The position numbers were made by a program, and so were the translations under genes. Below are positions 51,336 to 60,920 of a stretch of 64,000 bases of DNA, one piece after another. Within the stretch, counting starts at the first letter, position 1; each line of letters begins with the position of its first letter. The notes below the pieces were generated by a model, which saw nothing but the letters and a program-made list of their open reading frames with translations, had not been told where the DNA came from and did no database searches. Source of the DNA: Erythrobacter tepidarius. Lineage in GTDB: Bacteria > Pseudomonadota > Alphaproteobacteria > Sphingomonadales > Sphingomonadaceae. Location: assembly GCF_002155695.1 (NCBI RefSeq), contig NZ_MUYJ01000005.1:158473-222472 (forward strand), given 5' to 3'.

Positions 51336-52399
51336 CCGCCGTCTCCGGGCTGGCGGGCCGGGCGGTAGAGGAAGAAATAGGCCAGCCAGAAGGTCAGCAT
51401 CATCCCCCCGATCATCAAGCGCGCGCCGGCCCCCTCGACCAGCTGGCGCGGGAAGGCTTCGAGCAGCGCGGCGATGATCATCATGATCACCACGCCGACC
51501 ATCACCACCGCCCCGCGTTGCCCCGCCTCGGAAGCGGCGGCGAGCACCGGACGCGCGCCCGGAAACGCCATGTTGCGCCCGATATGCAGGCCCGCCGCGC
51601 CCGAGAGCAGGATGCCGAAGATCTCGGTGGTGCCGTGCACGCTCAGCCACGCGGCCAGTTCCAGGGTCAAGCCCTGCCCGTTGAACAGCCACAGCATCGC
51701 GCCCAGCAACGCCATGTTGTGCACCAGCAGCATCAGCGTGGGGACGCCGAAGGCAAAACCCAGCGCGAAGGCCAGGATGCACACCGCCGAATTGTTGCTG
51801 AACAGCTGCGCGGCGAAGGTGGAAAGGCCGGCCGTGCTGTCCTCGGTGGCGAGCGATTGCAGCAGCTCCTCGCGGCTGGCGCCGGGCACGCGGGTGTCGA
51901 TGAAACTGCCGGGGACAAGCCGGTAATACCACGCCTCGTCCTGGGCCACGAGCAGCCAGCCCACCACGCTGCCCGCCACCATCACGAACAGGGCGATGCA
52001 GATGTCGAGCCAGATCGCGCGCACTGCCCGGCTCCAGCCGCCCAGCAGGAAGTCGCGCAGCCAGCCGGCAAAGCCGCGCCGCGGGCCATAGACCTGAAAC
52101 CAGGCGCGCTGCACCAGCGCTTCGAGATAGGCGAGGGTGGCGGCATCGAGCGAGGTCTCGCGCGCCACCGCAAGGCTCGATACCGCAGTGCGATAGAGCG
52201 TCGGCAGGGCGAGCAGATCCGCGTCGGCGATGCGCCTCAGCCCGCCTTTCTCCATCCGCGCGACGATTTTTTCCAGCCTGCGCCATTCGCCCTCGCGCTC
52301 CAGCCGGAAGCGGTCGGAACGCAGCGTGGCGCTGGCGATGTCGGGCGGCGCGGCAATCGCGCCGCGGCCGAACCATGACGCGAGGATCGGGGCCTTCAT
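51332..52399 (-). CDS. Stage II sporulation protein M-like membrane protein
   Basis: This 355-residue polytopic protein has an N-terminal cytoplasmic helical part (RDFLLGGWSRAVRAIWLDICIALFVMVAG) and five or so TM segments. The SpoIIM family core is AQLFSNNSAVCILAFALGFAFGVPTLMLLVHNMALLGAMLWLFNGQG and WLSVHGTTEIFGILLSGAAGLHIG. In non-sporulating bacteria it is a fixed member of this MoxR-type operon, with an unknown envelope role. It starts at MKAPILAS and overlaps DUF58 by 4 bp. Confidence 0.88.
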   Translation of the reverse strand: MKAPILASWFGRGAIAAPPDIASATLRSDRFRLEREGEWRRLEKIVARMEKGGLRRIADADLLALPTLYRTAVSSLAVARETSLDAATLAYLEALVQRAWFQVYGPRRGFAGWLRDFLLGGWSRAVRAIWLDICIALFVMVAGSVVGWLLVAQDEAWYYRLVPGSFIDTRVPGASREELLQSLATEDSTAGLSTFAAQLFSNNSAVCILAFALGFAFGVPTLMLLVHNMALLGAMLWLFNGQGLTLELAAWLSVHGTTEIFGILLSGAAGLHIGRNMAFPGARPVLAAASEAGQRGAVVMVGVVIMMIIAALLEAFPRQLVEGAGARLMIGGMMLTFWLAYFFLYRPARQPGDGG

Positions 52400-53769
52400 C
52401 CGATCGCCTCGCTGTTCTTGATCAGGACATAGCGGTCGATCAGCTGCGGGCCGATCTTCTCCCATGGCGCCTCGATCACGTCGATCCCCATGCGCCGCAG
52501 CCGCTGGAGCACCAACCGGCGCTGCTGGCTGAGGCTGTCGGCAGTCACCGCTTGGGCGAGCGTGGCGATATCTATGGGCGGGGCAGCGATCTGCGCCTCG
52601 ATCTCGGCATCGGCCATGGTGACGAACAGCACCAGGTGCTTGTTCGCCAGCCGCCCGAGGCTTTCGACCATCAGTTCGGCCGCGGTGGGATCGGTGAAAT
52701 CGGAAAACACCACCACCAGCGAACGGCGTTTCAGCTTGGCGGTGAGGGTCGCCAGGGCAAGGGTGAAATTGGGCTCGGCGGCTTCGTAGTCGAGGCCCGC
52801 AGCGGCGCTCTGCAAGCGGTGGAAGGCGCGCGTATCGGTGATGAAGGGGGTAAAGAGCTGCGGGTGGCGGGCAAAGCCGAACAGCGCGCACTTGTCCCCG
52901 CCCTTCAAGGCGACATAGGCGCAGGTGAGCGCAGCACTGACGGCGCGGTCGATGCGCGGCAAGCCGTCCACCGGCTCGCACATCGCCTGCCCGCAATCGA
53001 AGGCGAAGACGATCTGGTTGTTGCGCTCGCTCTCGTTCTCGCGGGCGTAGAGCCGGGTGTGACGCGCGCTCGCCTTCCAGTCGATCCGGCGGCGATCCAT
53101 GCCGGGCTCGTATTCGGACAGGGCCTCGAACTGCGTGCCCTCGCCCCGGATGCGCCGCGCGATGAGGCCGGTCTGGGCGTTGCGCAGGAAGGATTGCAAA
53201 TCCTTGGAACGCACCGGCGAAAGATCAGGCCATACCCGCACCACCTGATCGAGCGGATAGGACACCTGCCGCGCGCCGAGGCCGAGCGGTCCCTCCCAGC
53301 GCAGCCACGCCTTGGTCAGGCGGGCCGTGCCGCGGCGGGTGGCGGTGATCGGCGTCGCGCCGCGCCAGCCGGGGGCGTCGGTCTGCGGCGCGAGCGTCAG
53401 GCTCACCTGCCCGCCCGGTGCCAGCCGCGGATCGGTCGCGAGCGCGGCGCCGACCACCCGCCGCCGCCCGCCGGCAAACTGCGCGCTCACCGCAAGCGGG
53501 GCCGGCTGGCCGACCTCGACATCGGCGGGCGCATGGATCGCCCAGCCCTGATTGCGCCCGGCCAGCAGCGCATCCCCCATCACCAGCACCAGCAGCACGC
53601 CGCCCAGCACCGGCGCGGCGACCCATGCCCCCGGCGCCGTCGCCGCGATCACCAGCGCCACCGGGGCGAGCGCAGCGGCGAGCCAGGCCGCGCGCTCGGT
53701 CGGCACGAGCGTCACCAGGCGGGCAAGCGGCGAGAGGAGCGTCGCCAGCAGGCGAAAGGGCGCGGCCAT
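52396..53769 (-). CDS. DUF58 domain protein
   Basis: This 457-residue protein has N-terminal TM segments (about 27-66). Residues ~190-240 hold the DUF58 signature: RRIRGEGTQFEALSEYEPGMDRRRIDWKASARHTRLYARENESERNNQIVFAFDCGQAMCEP. A VWA-like fold follows (RSLVVVFSDFTDPTAAELMVESLGRLANKHLVLFVTM). It is a usual partner of MoxR ATPases, which are thought to act as chaperones for VWA-containing complexes. The gene lies 15 bp after moxR. Confidence 0.9.
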   Translation of the reverse strand: MAAPFRLLATLLSPLARLVTLVPTERAAWLAAALAPVALVIAATAPGAWVAAPVLGGVLLVLVMGDALLAGRNQGWAIHAPADVEVGQPAPLAVSAQFAGGRRRVVGAALATDPRLAPGGQVSLTLAPQTDAPGWRGATPITATRRGTARLTKAWLRWEGPLGLGARQVSYPLDQVVRVWPDLSPVRSKDLQSFLRNAQTGLIARRIRGEGTQFEALSEYEPGMDRRRIDWKASARHTRLYARENESERNNQIVFAFDCGQAMCEPVDGLPRIDRAVSAALTCAYVALKGGDKCALFGFARHPQLFTPFITDTRAFHRLQSAAAGLDYEAAEPNFTLALATLTAKLKRRSLVVVFSDFTDPTAAELMVESLGRLANKHLVLFVTMADAEIEAQIAAPPIDIATLAQAVTADSLSQQRRLVLQRLRRMGIDVIEAPWEKIGPQLIDRYVLIKNSEAIG

Positions 53770-53784
53770 CTTGCTGGCCCGCCG

Positions 53785-54747
53785 TTACCTGGGCGCCTCG
53801 GTGCTCTCGACCAGTTCGGCGACCAGCGCCTCCAGGTCGCGCCCTTCGATCTCGGCGGCGGGCGAAAGCGTCAAGCGGTGCCGCAGCACCGGCACGGCGA
53901 GCGCCTTCACATCGTCGGGAATGACGTAATCGCGCCCCTCCAGCGCGGCGCGGGCACGCGCGGCTCCGGCCAGCAGCACAGCGGCGCGCGGGGATGCGCC
54001 TACGCCAAGCTCGGCATGATCGCGGGTCGCGCGCACCAGCCGCACGACATAGGCGGTGATTTCGTCGGCCACTGTGACCTGCGCCAGCGCGGCGCTGGCG
54101 GCGTTGATCCCGGCGGCGTTGGTGACCGCCTGCACCCCGAGATCGGCGGGGCGCTGCGGGCCGGAGCGCTGGCCGTAGCGCGCCACGATCCGCACTTCCT
54201 CCGTCTCGTCCGGATAGGGCGCCAGCAGCTTGAACAGGAAACGGTCGAGCTGGGCCTCGGGCAGGGGATAGACGCCTTGGTTCTCGATCGGGTTCTGAGT
54301 CGCCACCACCATGAAGCTGTCGGCGAGCGGATAGGTCTCCCCGTCGAGCGTCACGCGGCGTTCCTGCATCGCTTCGAGCAGCGCGGCCTGGGTCTTGGGC
54401 GGGGTGCGGTTGATTTCGTCGGCCAGCAGCAGATCGCAAAAGATCGGCCCGCGGGTGAGGGTGAACTGGCTGGTCTGGAAGTTGAACAGGTTGGATCCGA
54501 GAATATCGCCCGGCAGCAGATCGGGGGTGAACTGGATGCGTCCGAAATCGAGGCCCAGCGCGGTGGCGAAGCTCTGCGCGAGGAAGGTCTTGGCGGTGCC
54601 CGGCGGGCCTTCGATCAGCACATGGCCTTGCGTCAGCAGCGCCACCAGCAGCATGTCGACCATGCCGTCCTGCCCGACGATCGCCTTGGCGATTTCGGCG
54701 CGAATGGCGTCGGCAAGGGTGCGAACGTCGGAGAGGCTGATGGTCAT
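53785..54747 (-). CDS. MoxR family AAA+ ATPase
   Basis: This 320-residue ATPase has Walker A GPPGTAKT (47-54), Walker B LLLADE (106-111) and sensor segment FMVVATQNPIENQGVYPLPEAQLDRFLFKL, typical of MoxR. The ATG at 54747 is favoured by AGGGAAAG spacing; a GTG at 54756 overlapping the upstream stop is the alternative. MoxR proteins assist maturation or stress responses of envelope complexes with VWA partners (DUF58 here). Confidence 0.94.
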   Translation of the reverse strand: MTISLSDVRTLADAIRAEIAKAIVGQDGMVDMLLVALLTQGHVLIEGPPGTAKTFLAQSFATALGLDFGRIQFTPDLLPGDILGSNLFNFQTSQFTLTRGPIFCDLLLADEINRTPPKTQAALLEAMQERRVTLDGETYPLADSFMVVATQNPIENQGVYPLPEAQLDRFLFKLLAPYPDETEEVRIVARYGQRSGPQRPADLGVQAVTNAAGINAASAALAQVTVADEITAYVVRLVRATRDHAELGVGASPRAAVLLAGAARARAALEGRDYVIPDDVKALAVPVLRHRLTLSPAAEIEGRDLEALVAELVESTEAPR

Positions 54748-54752
54748 CGGGG

Positions 54753-56021
54753 TCACTTTCCCTGGTGCGATAGCTTGGTGACAAGATCGTCGAGCGCCTG
54801 CGCGGCGGCAAGGATGTCGGCCGGCTTTCCGGCCGCTTCGAGCCGCGCGGCGCGGCGGCTGAACGGCTCCACCAGCGGCAGGCGGCGGGCGAGCGCTTGG
54901 TCGAGCGCGTCCGGATCGGGCCGCGCCAGCCCCAGCCGCTCGGCCAGCCGGCGCGCCGAGAGCGCGGCATAGGGCGCGCCCAGCAGGTGGAAGCGCCGCG
55001 CGCGCAGAATCAACCCCGCGCCATTGGCGATCAGCCGCGCTTTGCCGAAAGCAATCGCCGGACCGCCCTCAGCCGCCGCCCCGCCAAACCGCTTGAAGGC
55101 GCGCCAGCCGATGATGACCAGCGCCAGCAGCAGGCACAGGGTCGCGGCGAGGAAGGGCGGGCGCAAGGCCAGTGTCAGCAAGTTCTCGGATGGTCCGAAG
55201 CCGTTGAGGGTGAGATCGAAGGTGATCTGATCGATCGCGCCGCCTTGGGTCGCGGCATCGATCAGCGCCAGCGCGGCAGCGGCGCGCTGCCTGTCGGCAA
55301 GGCCGTAATTATTGGCGAGATCGGGTTCGGCGAGGAACACCGTCCAATGGGTGTTCGCGCGGACATCGGTGCCCTCCTCGTTCCCCACCCGCATCGCCAG
55401 CACCCGCCCCGAGCCATCGCCCACAAGCTGTGTCTGGCCTTGCCCGATCACGGCGTGCGCCACCTTTGCGGTCGGCAGGCTGCCGGTAAGGCCCAGCCCG
55501 TTCCAGCGCGCGCGGCGATCGTGATCGAGGATGTCGAGCTTGTGGGTGAAGCCATAGGGCCCAGGCAGCAGCTTCGGCCAGTCGGTGGCGAAGGCGTCAT
55601 CGAGGATCACCCAGCCCGGCTTGAACCTCTCGCGCACTGCGCTTGGCAGGACTTGCGGCGGGCCAAGCGCGCTCCATTTCGGCAGGATCACCAGCGTCGG
55701 GCCGATGTTCTCGCGCTTTTCGAGAATCGCGCCGATCTGCTGCGCATCGGCGTCAGGCGGCGGGGTAAGCACCAAGAGGCCGTCGGTTTCCAGCCCCGCC
55801 GGGCTGCGCGAGCGGACCGCGTCATAGCCGCTCGCCGCGACCAGCCGCACCAGCCCGGCATAGCCGTTCAACCCCTTGGCGGCGGCATGGGCCTCGCCGT
55901 TGTTGCCACCGCCGACCCCCTCGCCCGCGCCGATCAGCCAGATCAGCGCAAGGAACAGCGCGAAGCCGCCAAAGATCAGCCCGAAGGCGCCGCCGCGCGA
56001 GAAGGCCGGATCGCCGCTCAT
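54753..56021 (-). CDS. DUF4350 domain membrane protein
   Basis: This 422-residue protein starts at MSGDPAFSRGG. One TM lies near residues 14-32 (FGLIFGGFALFLALIWLIG) and another near 300-320 (PFLAATLCLLLALVIIGWRAF). Between them is a periplasmic DUF4350 domain (YDAVRSRSPAGLETDGLLVLTPPPDADAQQI, PTLVILPKWSALGPPQ), a Rossmann-like glutamine-amidotransferase-type fold. It overlaps the DUF4129 gene by 4 bp. A standard member of this operon with no known activity. Confidence 0.82.
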   Translation of the reverse strand: MSGDPAFSRGGAFGLIFGGFALFLALIWLIGAGEGVGGGNNGEAHAAAKGLNGYAGLVRLVAASGYDAVRSRSPAGLETDGLLVLTPPPDADAQQIGAILEKRENIGPTLVILPKWSALGPPQVLPSAVRERFKPGWVILDDAFATDWPKLLPGPYGFTHKLDILDHDRRARWNGLGLTGSLPTAKVAHAVIGQGQTQLVGDGSGRVLAMRVGNEEGTDVRANTHWTVFLAEPDLANNYGLADRQRAAAALALIDAATQGGAIDQITFDLTLNGFGPSENLLTLALRPPFLAATLCLLLALVIIGWRAFKRFGGAAAEGGPAIAFGKARLIANGAGLILRARRFHLLGAPYAALSARRLAERLGLARPDPDALDQALARRLPLVEPFSRRAARLEAAGKPADILAAAQALDDLVTKLSHQGK

Positions 56022-56722
56022 GCCGGGCGCCCCTGCCCGTCGAGCCGGGCGAGCGCGAAATCGGCATAGGCCGCGCGAGCGGCTTCCCAATCCGCCCGGT
56101 CGAGCGCGCGCAAGGCGAACAGGCTGCGCTCGACCCGCTCGGCGATGATGCGCAAGGCGGTGCGCGCGCCGTCGGGCAGGGCCGGCAGCGCGGCGAGTTC
56201 GCGCGCGGTGCTCGAGGGTTCGACCCAGTCGGGCCGGGCAGTGGCGAGCTGGCCGACCGAGCGCTGAAGCAGCAGGCGGGTCGCCTCGTCGAAGCGACCC
56301 TCGGCCGCGAGCCGGTCTGCATCTTCCAGCAGCGCGAGGCCGGCGGCGGTCTCGGGCCGCCATTCCTCCGCCATCGCGTCCTCGGCCTTGCGCTGCCGCT
56401 GGAAGCCGGGGCCGAACATCCGCCACAGCAGCAGCGCCACGAAGCCGGCCAGCGCGGCCAGCAGCACCCATTGCAGCCACCACCACGCGCCGCCCAGCAC
56501 CCGCCCGAGGGGGGCGAACAGTTCGGCCAGCGCGCCGAACATCTCGGCCAGCATGCGCTCGAACCAGGTCGGTTCGGGCGGCTTGATTGGGGGAATGTCC
56601 ACCGGGGCGAACTGGAGATCGCCATCCTCCCGCAGCGCTTGCCACGCATCGGCGCCCGGGGCGGGTGATGCGCCTGAATCCCCTGCGGATCCGATGCGAG
56701 GGTTGTGCACCGCTGCACTCAT
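56018..56722 (-). CDS. DUF4129 domain membrane protein
   Basis: This 234-residue protein is read from MSAAVHNPRIG; longer in-frame readings upstream look non-native. One TM lies near 82-102 (WWWLQWVLLAALAGFVALLLW). The C-terminal DUF4129 domain follows: LLEDADRLAAEGRFDEATRLLLQRSVGQL, PSSTARELAALPALPDGARTALRIIAERVERSLFALRALDRADWEAARAAYADFA. It is the first gene of the MoxR operon. The 61 bp upstream, before pheA, must hold the operon promoter or read-through from pheA. Confidence 0.82.
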   Translation of the reverse strand: MSAAVHNPRIGSAGDSGASPAPGADAWQALREDGDLQFAPVDIPPIKPPEPTWFERMLAEMFGALAELFAPLGRVLGGAWWWLQWVLLAALAGFVALLLWRMFGPGFQRQRKAEDAMAEEWRPETAAGLALLEDADRLAAEGRFDEATRLLLQRSVGQLATARPDWVEPSSTARELAALPALPDGARTALRIIAERVERSLFALRALDRADWEAARAAYADFALARLDGQGRPA

Positions 56723-56783
56723 GCTGCGACGGTGGTGGCATGGCGCGCGTGCGCGCGCAACCAGGAAACGCTGGCCCTTGGCG

Positions 56784-57689
56784 CTAACCGCGCGCGCGGG
56801 CCTGTTCGTAGGTGCCCAGCAGGCGCAATTCCTTGGAATGGAACGCGCATTCCTCCAGCGCCCGGTCCACCGCCGGATCGCCCGGCGCGCCGATGATGTC
56901 GGCATAGAAGGTGGTCGCGGCAAAGCTTGCGCCCTGCTGGTAGCTTTCCAGCTTGGTCATGTTGACCCCGTTGGTGGCGAAGCCGCCCAGCGCCTTGTAC
57001 AGCGCGGCGGGGATGTTCTTCACCTCGAAGATGAAGGTGGTTATCACCGGCTTGCCCGCGAGGGCCGATGGTGCGAGCGGCTCCTGCGCGAGAATCACGA
57101 AGCGCGTCATGTTATCGGCGCTGTCCTCGACATTGTCCTCGATGATGGTGAGACCATAGAGTTCCGCCGCGATCGCGGGGGCGATCGCCGCCACTGCCGG
57201 GTCGCCGCGTTCGGCGACATAGGCCGCCGCGCCCGCGGTATCGGCATGGCTGAGCGGCACGATCCCGCGTTCGCGCAGGAAGCGGCGCGATTGGCCAAGC
57301 GCCTGCGGGTGGCTGTAGGCCGCCTCGAACCGGCGTCCCGGCGTGTTCTCCCCCAGCGCCATCAGAGCATGGTGGATCGGCATGAAATATTCGCCGACGA
57401 TGCTCAGCCCGCTTTCGGGCAGCAGGAAGTGGATATCCGCCACCCGCCCGTGTTGCGAATTCTCGATCGGGATGATCGCGTGACCGGCGCGCCCGTCCTT
57501 CACCGCGTCGAGCGCATCCTCGAAGCTGAAGCAGGGCAGCGGCATGAGATCGGGGCGGGCCTCGGTTGCGGCCCGGTGCGAATTGGCGCCGGGCGAGCCC
57601 TGGAAGGCAATCGCGCGCGCGGGATCGGCGGCGGCAGCCGCACGCATCCGGTCGACGATGGCGAGCGCAGGAGCGGGAAAGGAGCGCAT
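56784..57689 (-). CDS. pheA: Prephenate dehydratase
   Basis: This 301-residue enzyme converts prephenate to phenylpyruvate. The catalytic domain starts AIAFQGSPGANSH and includes PIENSQHGRVADIHFLLPESGLSIVGEYFMPIHHALM, AYSHPQALGQSRRFL, and DTAGAAAYVAERGDPAVAAIAPAIAAELYGLTII. The NMTRFVIL motif holds the catalytic Thr-Arg-Phe. An ACT domain follows, with KLESYQQGASFAATTFYADI for phenylalanine feedback. There is no fused chorismate mutase. The ATG at 57689 gives a normal N-terminus; it diverges from cycM. Confidence 0.95.
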   Translation of the reverse strand: MRSFPAPALAIVDRMRAAAAADPARAIAFQGSPGANSHRAATEARPDLMPLPCFSFEDALDAVKDGRAGHAIIPIENSQHGRVADIHFLLPESGLSIVGEYFMPIHHALMALGENTPGRRFEAAYSHPQALGQSRRFLRERGIVPLSHADTAGAAAYVAERGDPAVAAIAPAIAAELYGLTIIEDNVEDSADNMTRFVILAQEPLAPSALAGKPVITTFIFEVKNIPAALYKALGGFATNGVNMTKLESYQQGASFAATTFYADIIGAPGDPAVDRALEECAFHSKELRLLGTYEQARARG

Positions 57690-57808
57690 GACGGCCTGCC
57701 TGCTAAAGGCCGGCGCACGGGCGCACAAGCCCGCTTGCAAAAGGGGCAAGAATTCGTGCCACCTTGTGACTTGCGCGCCCGCGAGCGCGACACTATGGGC
57801 CTCGCTCG

Positions 57809-58501
57809 ATGACACAGGACAATTCTTCACAGGGGCAAGCCGGCGTCCGGAGTGGTGGCGGCGATCTGTTCAACACCGCCGCGGGCTGGGTGCTGTTCTC
57901 GGCCGGCCTCGGGCTGGGTCTCATGATCCTCTCCGGCAAGTTTTTCCACGGCGACAAGCCGCAGCGGCCGGAAAAACTCGGCTACGTGATCGAAGGCGCG
58001 GTCGATGAATCCTCAGGCCCGGCGGAAATGTCGATTGCCGATGCGCTCAACGCCATGCCGGCGGCCGATCTGATTGCGGCCGGGCAGAAGGCCTTTTCCA
58101 AGTGCCAGAGCTGCCACACCGTCGATCCCGGCGGCGCCAACGGCATCGGTCCGAATCTGGCCGGTGTGATGGGCGGCCCGGTCGCGGCCAAGGGCGGCTT
58201 TGCCTACAGCCCCGAACTCAAGGCGGTGGGCGGCACCTGGGACTGGGACAAGATGAACACCTGGCTCAAGAACCCCAAGGCCATGGTCTCGGGCACCAAG
58301 ATGAGCTTTGCAGGCCTCTCGAAGGTTGAGGATCGCGCGGCGATCGCAGCCTATCTCAACTCGATCGGCGCCAACCTGCCCTTCCCGGCAGCAGCGGCCC
58401 CTGCTGCTGCGGCCGAAGGCGAAGCGGCCGCCGCCGAGGGCGAGGCCGAGGCGGTCGCAGAGGCACAAGCGGGCACCGATCCGGCAGTAGCCGCCGAATA
58501 A
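57809..58501 (+). CDS. cycM: Membrane-anchored cytochrome c (CycM-like)
   Basis: This 230-residue cytochrome has an uncleaved TM anchor (residues ~25-42, AGWVLFSAGLGLGLMILS). A periplasmic class I cytochrome c domain has haem site C99-Q-S-C102-H103 and axial Met165 (GTKMSFAGL). Relatives (cytochrome c552/CycM) carry electrons from the bc1 complex to cytochrome oxidase. The C-terminal ~40 residues are a low-complexity Ala/Glu tail (AEGEAAAAEGEAEAVAEAQ) not needed for the fold. Confidence 0.93.
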   Translation: MTQDNSSQGQAGVRSGGGDLFNTAAGWVLFSAGLGLGLMILSGKFFHGDKPQRPEKLGYVIEGAVDESSGPAEMSIADALNAMPAADLIAAGQKAFSKCQSCHTVDPGGANGIGPNLAGVMGGPVAAKGGFAYSPELKAVGGTWDWDKMNTWLKNPKAMVSGTKMSFAGLSKVEDRAAIAAYLNSIGANLPFPAAAAPAAAAEGEAAAAEGEAEAVAEAQAGTDPAVAAE

Positions 58502-58632
58502 CCGGAGCGGAGCAATCCCGGCGCGCCGCGACGCACACACGCCGCGCGCCGGACTCGCGCAAGCGCCGCAGCGGGTGACAGTGCAGCCGGCCGCGCATGG
58601 GCGAGGCCCTCGGCAAAGCCTGAAGCACGCGG

Positions 58633-59298
58633 CTATCCGCGCCCCTTGAATTTCTGCGCCACCACATACCATTCCGAGGAATCCTTGCGGCTGGCCGGTG
58701 GCTTGGCGTGCTTGACCGAAGCGAAGTGCTGCTTGAGCAGGGCAAGCAGCGCGGTATCGGTCCCGCCCGCGAGCACCTTGGCGACGAAGGCCCCGCCTTC
58801 GCCGAGATTTTCCACCGCGAACCACGCCGCCGCCTCGACCAAAGCCATGGTGCGCAGGTGATCGGTCTGCTTGTGGCCGACGGTATTGGCGGCCATGTCC
58901 GACAGGACGAGATCGGGCGGCCCGCCGAGGGCTGCGGTGAGCAGGGCCGGGGCCTTGTCGTCCATGAAATCCATCTGCAGGATCGTCACGCCCTCGATCG
59001 GGTCGACCGGCAGCAGGTCAATCCCCACCACTTCGGCGCCCGGCTTTTTGGCGCGCACCACCTGCGTCCAGCCGCCCGGCGCGATGCCGAGATCGACCAC
59101 CCGCACGGCGCCCTTGAGCAGGCCGAACTTTGCGTCCAGTTCGATCAGCTTGTAGGCCGCACGGCTGCGATAGCCCTCGGCCTTGGCCCGCCGGACATAG
59201 GGATCGTTGAGCTGGCGTTCGAGCCAGCGCACCTGGCTCGCGGTGCGGCCCTTTGCGGTCTTGACGCGCCTGGAGATGGTCTTGCCTGCACGGCTCAT
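58633..59298 (-). CDS. rlmE: 23S rRNA (uridine2552-2'-O)-methyltransferase (RlmE/FtsJ)
   Basis: This 221-residue SAM-dependent enzyme methylates U2552 of 23S rRNA late in 50S assembly. Read from [13 protein letters not shown], inside the ppx stop (4-bp overlap). Motifs: [30 protein letters not shown] (with a KDKE-type catalytic Lys), [14 protein letters not shown] (SAM), [13 protein letters not shown] [35 protein letters not shown], and [12 protein letters not shown]. The N-terminus is slightly extended and Lys/Arg-rich, as in other alphaproteobacteria. Confidence 0.94.
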   Translation of the reverse strand: MSRAGKTISRRVKTAKGRTASQVRWLERQLNDPYVRRAKAEGYRSRAAYKLIELDAKFGLLKGAVRVVDLGIAPGGWTQVVRAKKPGAEVVGIDLLPVDPIEGVTILQMDFMDDKAPALLTAALGGPPDLVLSDMAANTVGHKQTDHLRTMALVEAAAWFAVENLGEGGAFVAKVLAGGTDTALLALLKQHFASVKHAKPPASRKDSSEWYVVAQKFKGRG

Positions 59299-60545
59299 CT
59301 GGCGGACTTTCGGGAACGCTGCTGCTGGAGCGTGCGCAAGCTGCGCTCGGAGCGGCGTTCGGCGGCCATCAGGCTTCTGAGGATACCCTCGCGGATGCCG
59401 CGATCGGCCACGCCCAACCGCCGCGCGGGCCACAGGTCGAGAATCGATTCGAGGATCGCGCAGCCCGCCACCACCAGATCGGCGCGGTCCTGCCCGATGC
59501 AGGGCAGGCTGGCGCGTTCGTAGGGGGTCATCACGGAGAGCCGCGCGGAAATCTCGCGCATCGCCGGCGCAGGCACGATCAGCCCGTCGACAGCGCGCCG
59601 ATCATAGCTCGGCAGTTCGAGATAGAGGCTGGCAAGCGTCGTCACCGTGCCGCTGGTGCCGAGCAGGCGGATATCGTCCATCGCCGCAGCCTCGGCGACG
59701 CGCGCGGCAAAGGGGGCAAAGCTGCTGCTCACCAGCTCGCGCATCCTGACATAGCGGGCGAGGCGCGCGTCCTCGCCTTCCTCGCTCTCGGCGACGGTGT
59801 CGGTCAGCGAGACCACTCCCCAGGGTACCGACTGCCAATCAAGAATGCGTGGCACGCGGCTTGCTTCGGGCCCGCCGGCTTCGACCAGCACCAGTTCGGT
59901 CGAACCGCCGCCAATATCGAAGATCATCGCCGGGCCGTCGCCGGCTTCGAGCAGGATGTGGCAGCCCAGCACCGCGAGGCGGGCTTCCTCCTCGGCGCTG
60001 ATGATGTCGAGCACGATACCGGTCTCGCGGCGCACGCGCTCGATGAAGGCAGGGCCATTGGCGGCGCGGCGGCAGGCCTCGGTCGCAACCGAGCGGGCGA
60101 GGCGGACATTGCGGCGCTGGAGCTTTTCGGCGCAGATGGAGAGCGCGGCGAGCGTGCGGTCCATCGCCTTGTCGGACAATCGCCCGGTCGTCGCCAGCCC
60201 TTCACCCAGCTTCACCACCCGGCTGAAAGCGTCGATCACGGTGAAGTCGTGGCCCGAAGGGCGGGCGATCAGCAGCCGGCAATTGTTGGTGCCGAGATCG
60301 AGCGCGGCATAGGCCTCGCCCGGATGGCTCTGGCGCAGCGCGCCGATGGCGTCGAGATCCTGCCCGCGCCGCACGGGCGCCTTGGCCGGGGCAGGCCGCG
60401 CGCCATTGTTCCGGCCGTCGCGGCCGGGCTTGCGCGGATCGGGCTGAGGGGGGCGCGTGTAGCGGAAATCGGCTACCTTGCCGGACTTTGCGCCCCGTTT
60501 CTTGTCAGCCCTGGCATTTCTGTCCGGCGGCGTGGTTTCCGCCAT
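59295..60545 (-). CDS. ppx: Ppx/GppA family phosphatase
   Basis: This 416-residue ASKHA-fold enzyme hydrolyses polyphosphate or pppGpp. Motifs: [18 protein letters not shown] (phosphate 1), [30 protein letters not shown] (phosphate 2), and [16 protein letters not shown]. The first ~75 residues are a basic, Pro/Arg-rich extension without a fold. It is co-transcribed with rlmE (4-bp overlap), a pairing common in sphingomonads. Exopolyphosphatase versus GppA activity cannot be told here. Confidence 0.9.
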   Translation of the reverse strand: MAETTPPDRNARADKKRGAKSGKVADFRYTRPPQPDPRKPGRDGRNNGARPAPAKAPVRRGQDLDAIGALRQSHPGEAYAALDLGTNNCRLLIARPSGHDFTVIDAFSRVVKLGEGLATTGRLSDKAMDRTLAALSICAEKLQRRNVRLARSVATEACRRAANGPAFIERVRRETGIVLDIISAEEEARLAVLGCHILLEAGDGPAMIFDIGGGSTELVLVEAGGPEASRVPRILDWQSVPWGVVSLTDTVAESEEGEDARLARYVRMRELVSSSFAPFAARVAEAAAMDDIRLLGTSGTVTTLASLYLELPSYDRRAVDGLIVPAPAMREISARLSVMTPYERASLPCIGQDRADLVVAGCAILESILDLWPARRLGVADRGIREGILRSLMAAERRSERSLRTLQQQRSRKSAR

Positions 60546-60723
60546 ATTCCGTGTTCATCCAAATCACCACTGCGCGCAAAGCGGCGCAGGGCACCTGAGG
60601 CCAAGCTAACCCAAGCGGGGCGACAGAGCAAGCTGGCCACGCAAGACGCGCTTGACCTTGCGCGCGCATGAAACTAGGGAGCGCCCACGCCAACACCCCG
60701 GGCACCGCCCGCGCAATGGCCCT

Positions 60724-60797
60724 TGCCCCGTCCTCTAATGGTAAGAGAGCGGACTCTGACTCCGTCAATCAAGGTTCGAATCCTTGCGGGGCATCCA
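60724..60797 (+). tRNA. tRNA-Gln (anticodon CUG), CCA encoded
   Basis: A complete cloverleaf: acceptor TGCCCCG pairs with CGGGGCA, anticodon stem GCGGA/TCCGT with loop CTCTGAC (anticodon CTG), and T-arm CAAGG-TTCGAAT-CCTTG. CCA is encoded at 60795-60797. The U1-A72 end pair is typical of tRNA-Gln. The mobile element starts six bases further on. Confidence 0.95.
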
Positions 60798-60803
60798 GCC
60801 ATT

Positions 60804-60831
60804 CGGTATTATGGCGCTGAGGAACTAACTC
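60804..60831 (+). repeat. Left terminal inverted repeat of the transposon
   Basis: A 28-bp end beginning CGGTATTATG and ending CTAACTC. It matches the complement of 63971-63998 at 27 of 28 positions; the one difference is G at 60814 against A. Confidence 0.92.
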
Positions 60832-60920
60832 TGCCTGTTTCCACAAGAACCTATGATCTGTGGAGTTTTCCTGAGGCCGGACGATTGATCCGGGAAACAC
60901 TAGGCGCCTAAGCTCGGGCT

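Noticed and set aside
52375..54972. Open frame of about 865 codons on the plus strand across DUF58 and moxR
   Set aside because: Antisense shadow; composition is His/Gln/Gly-rich and repetitive, while the minus-strand genes carry Walker and DUF58 motifs.
58518..58552. Terminator after cycM
   Set aside because: An 8-bp GC stem (58518-58525/58545-58552) exists but the loop is long (19 nt) and no T-run follows; in this GC-rich stretch it may be chance.
60724..60803. tRNA-Gln as attachment site of an integrase-type island
   Set aside because: No integrase gene and no direct repeat of the tRNA 3' end are seen. The inverted ends and DDE-type transposase point to transposition near the tRNA.
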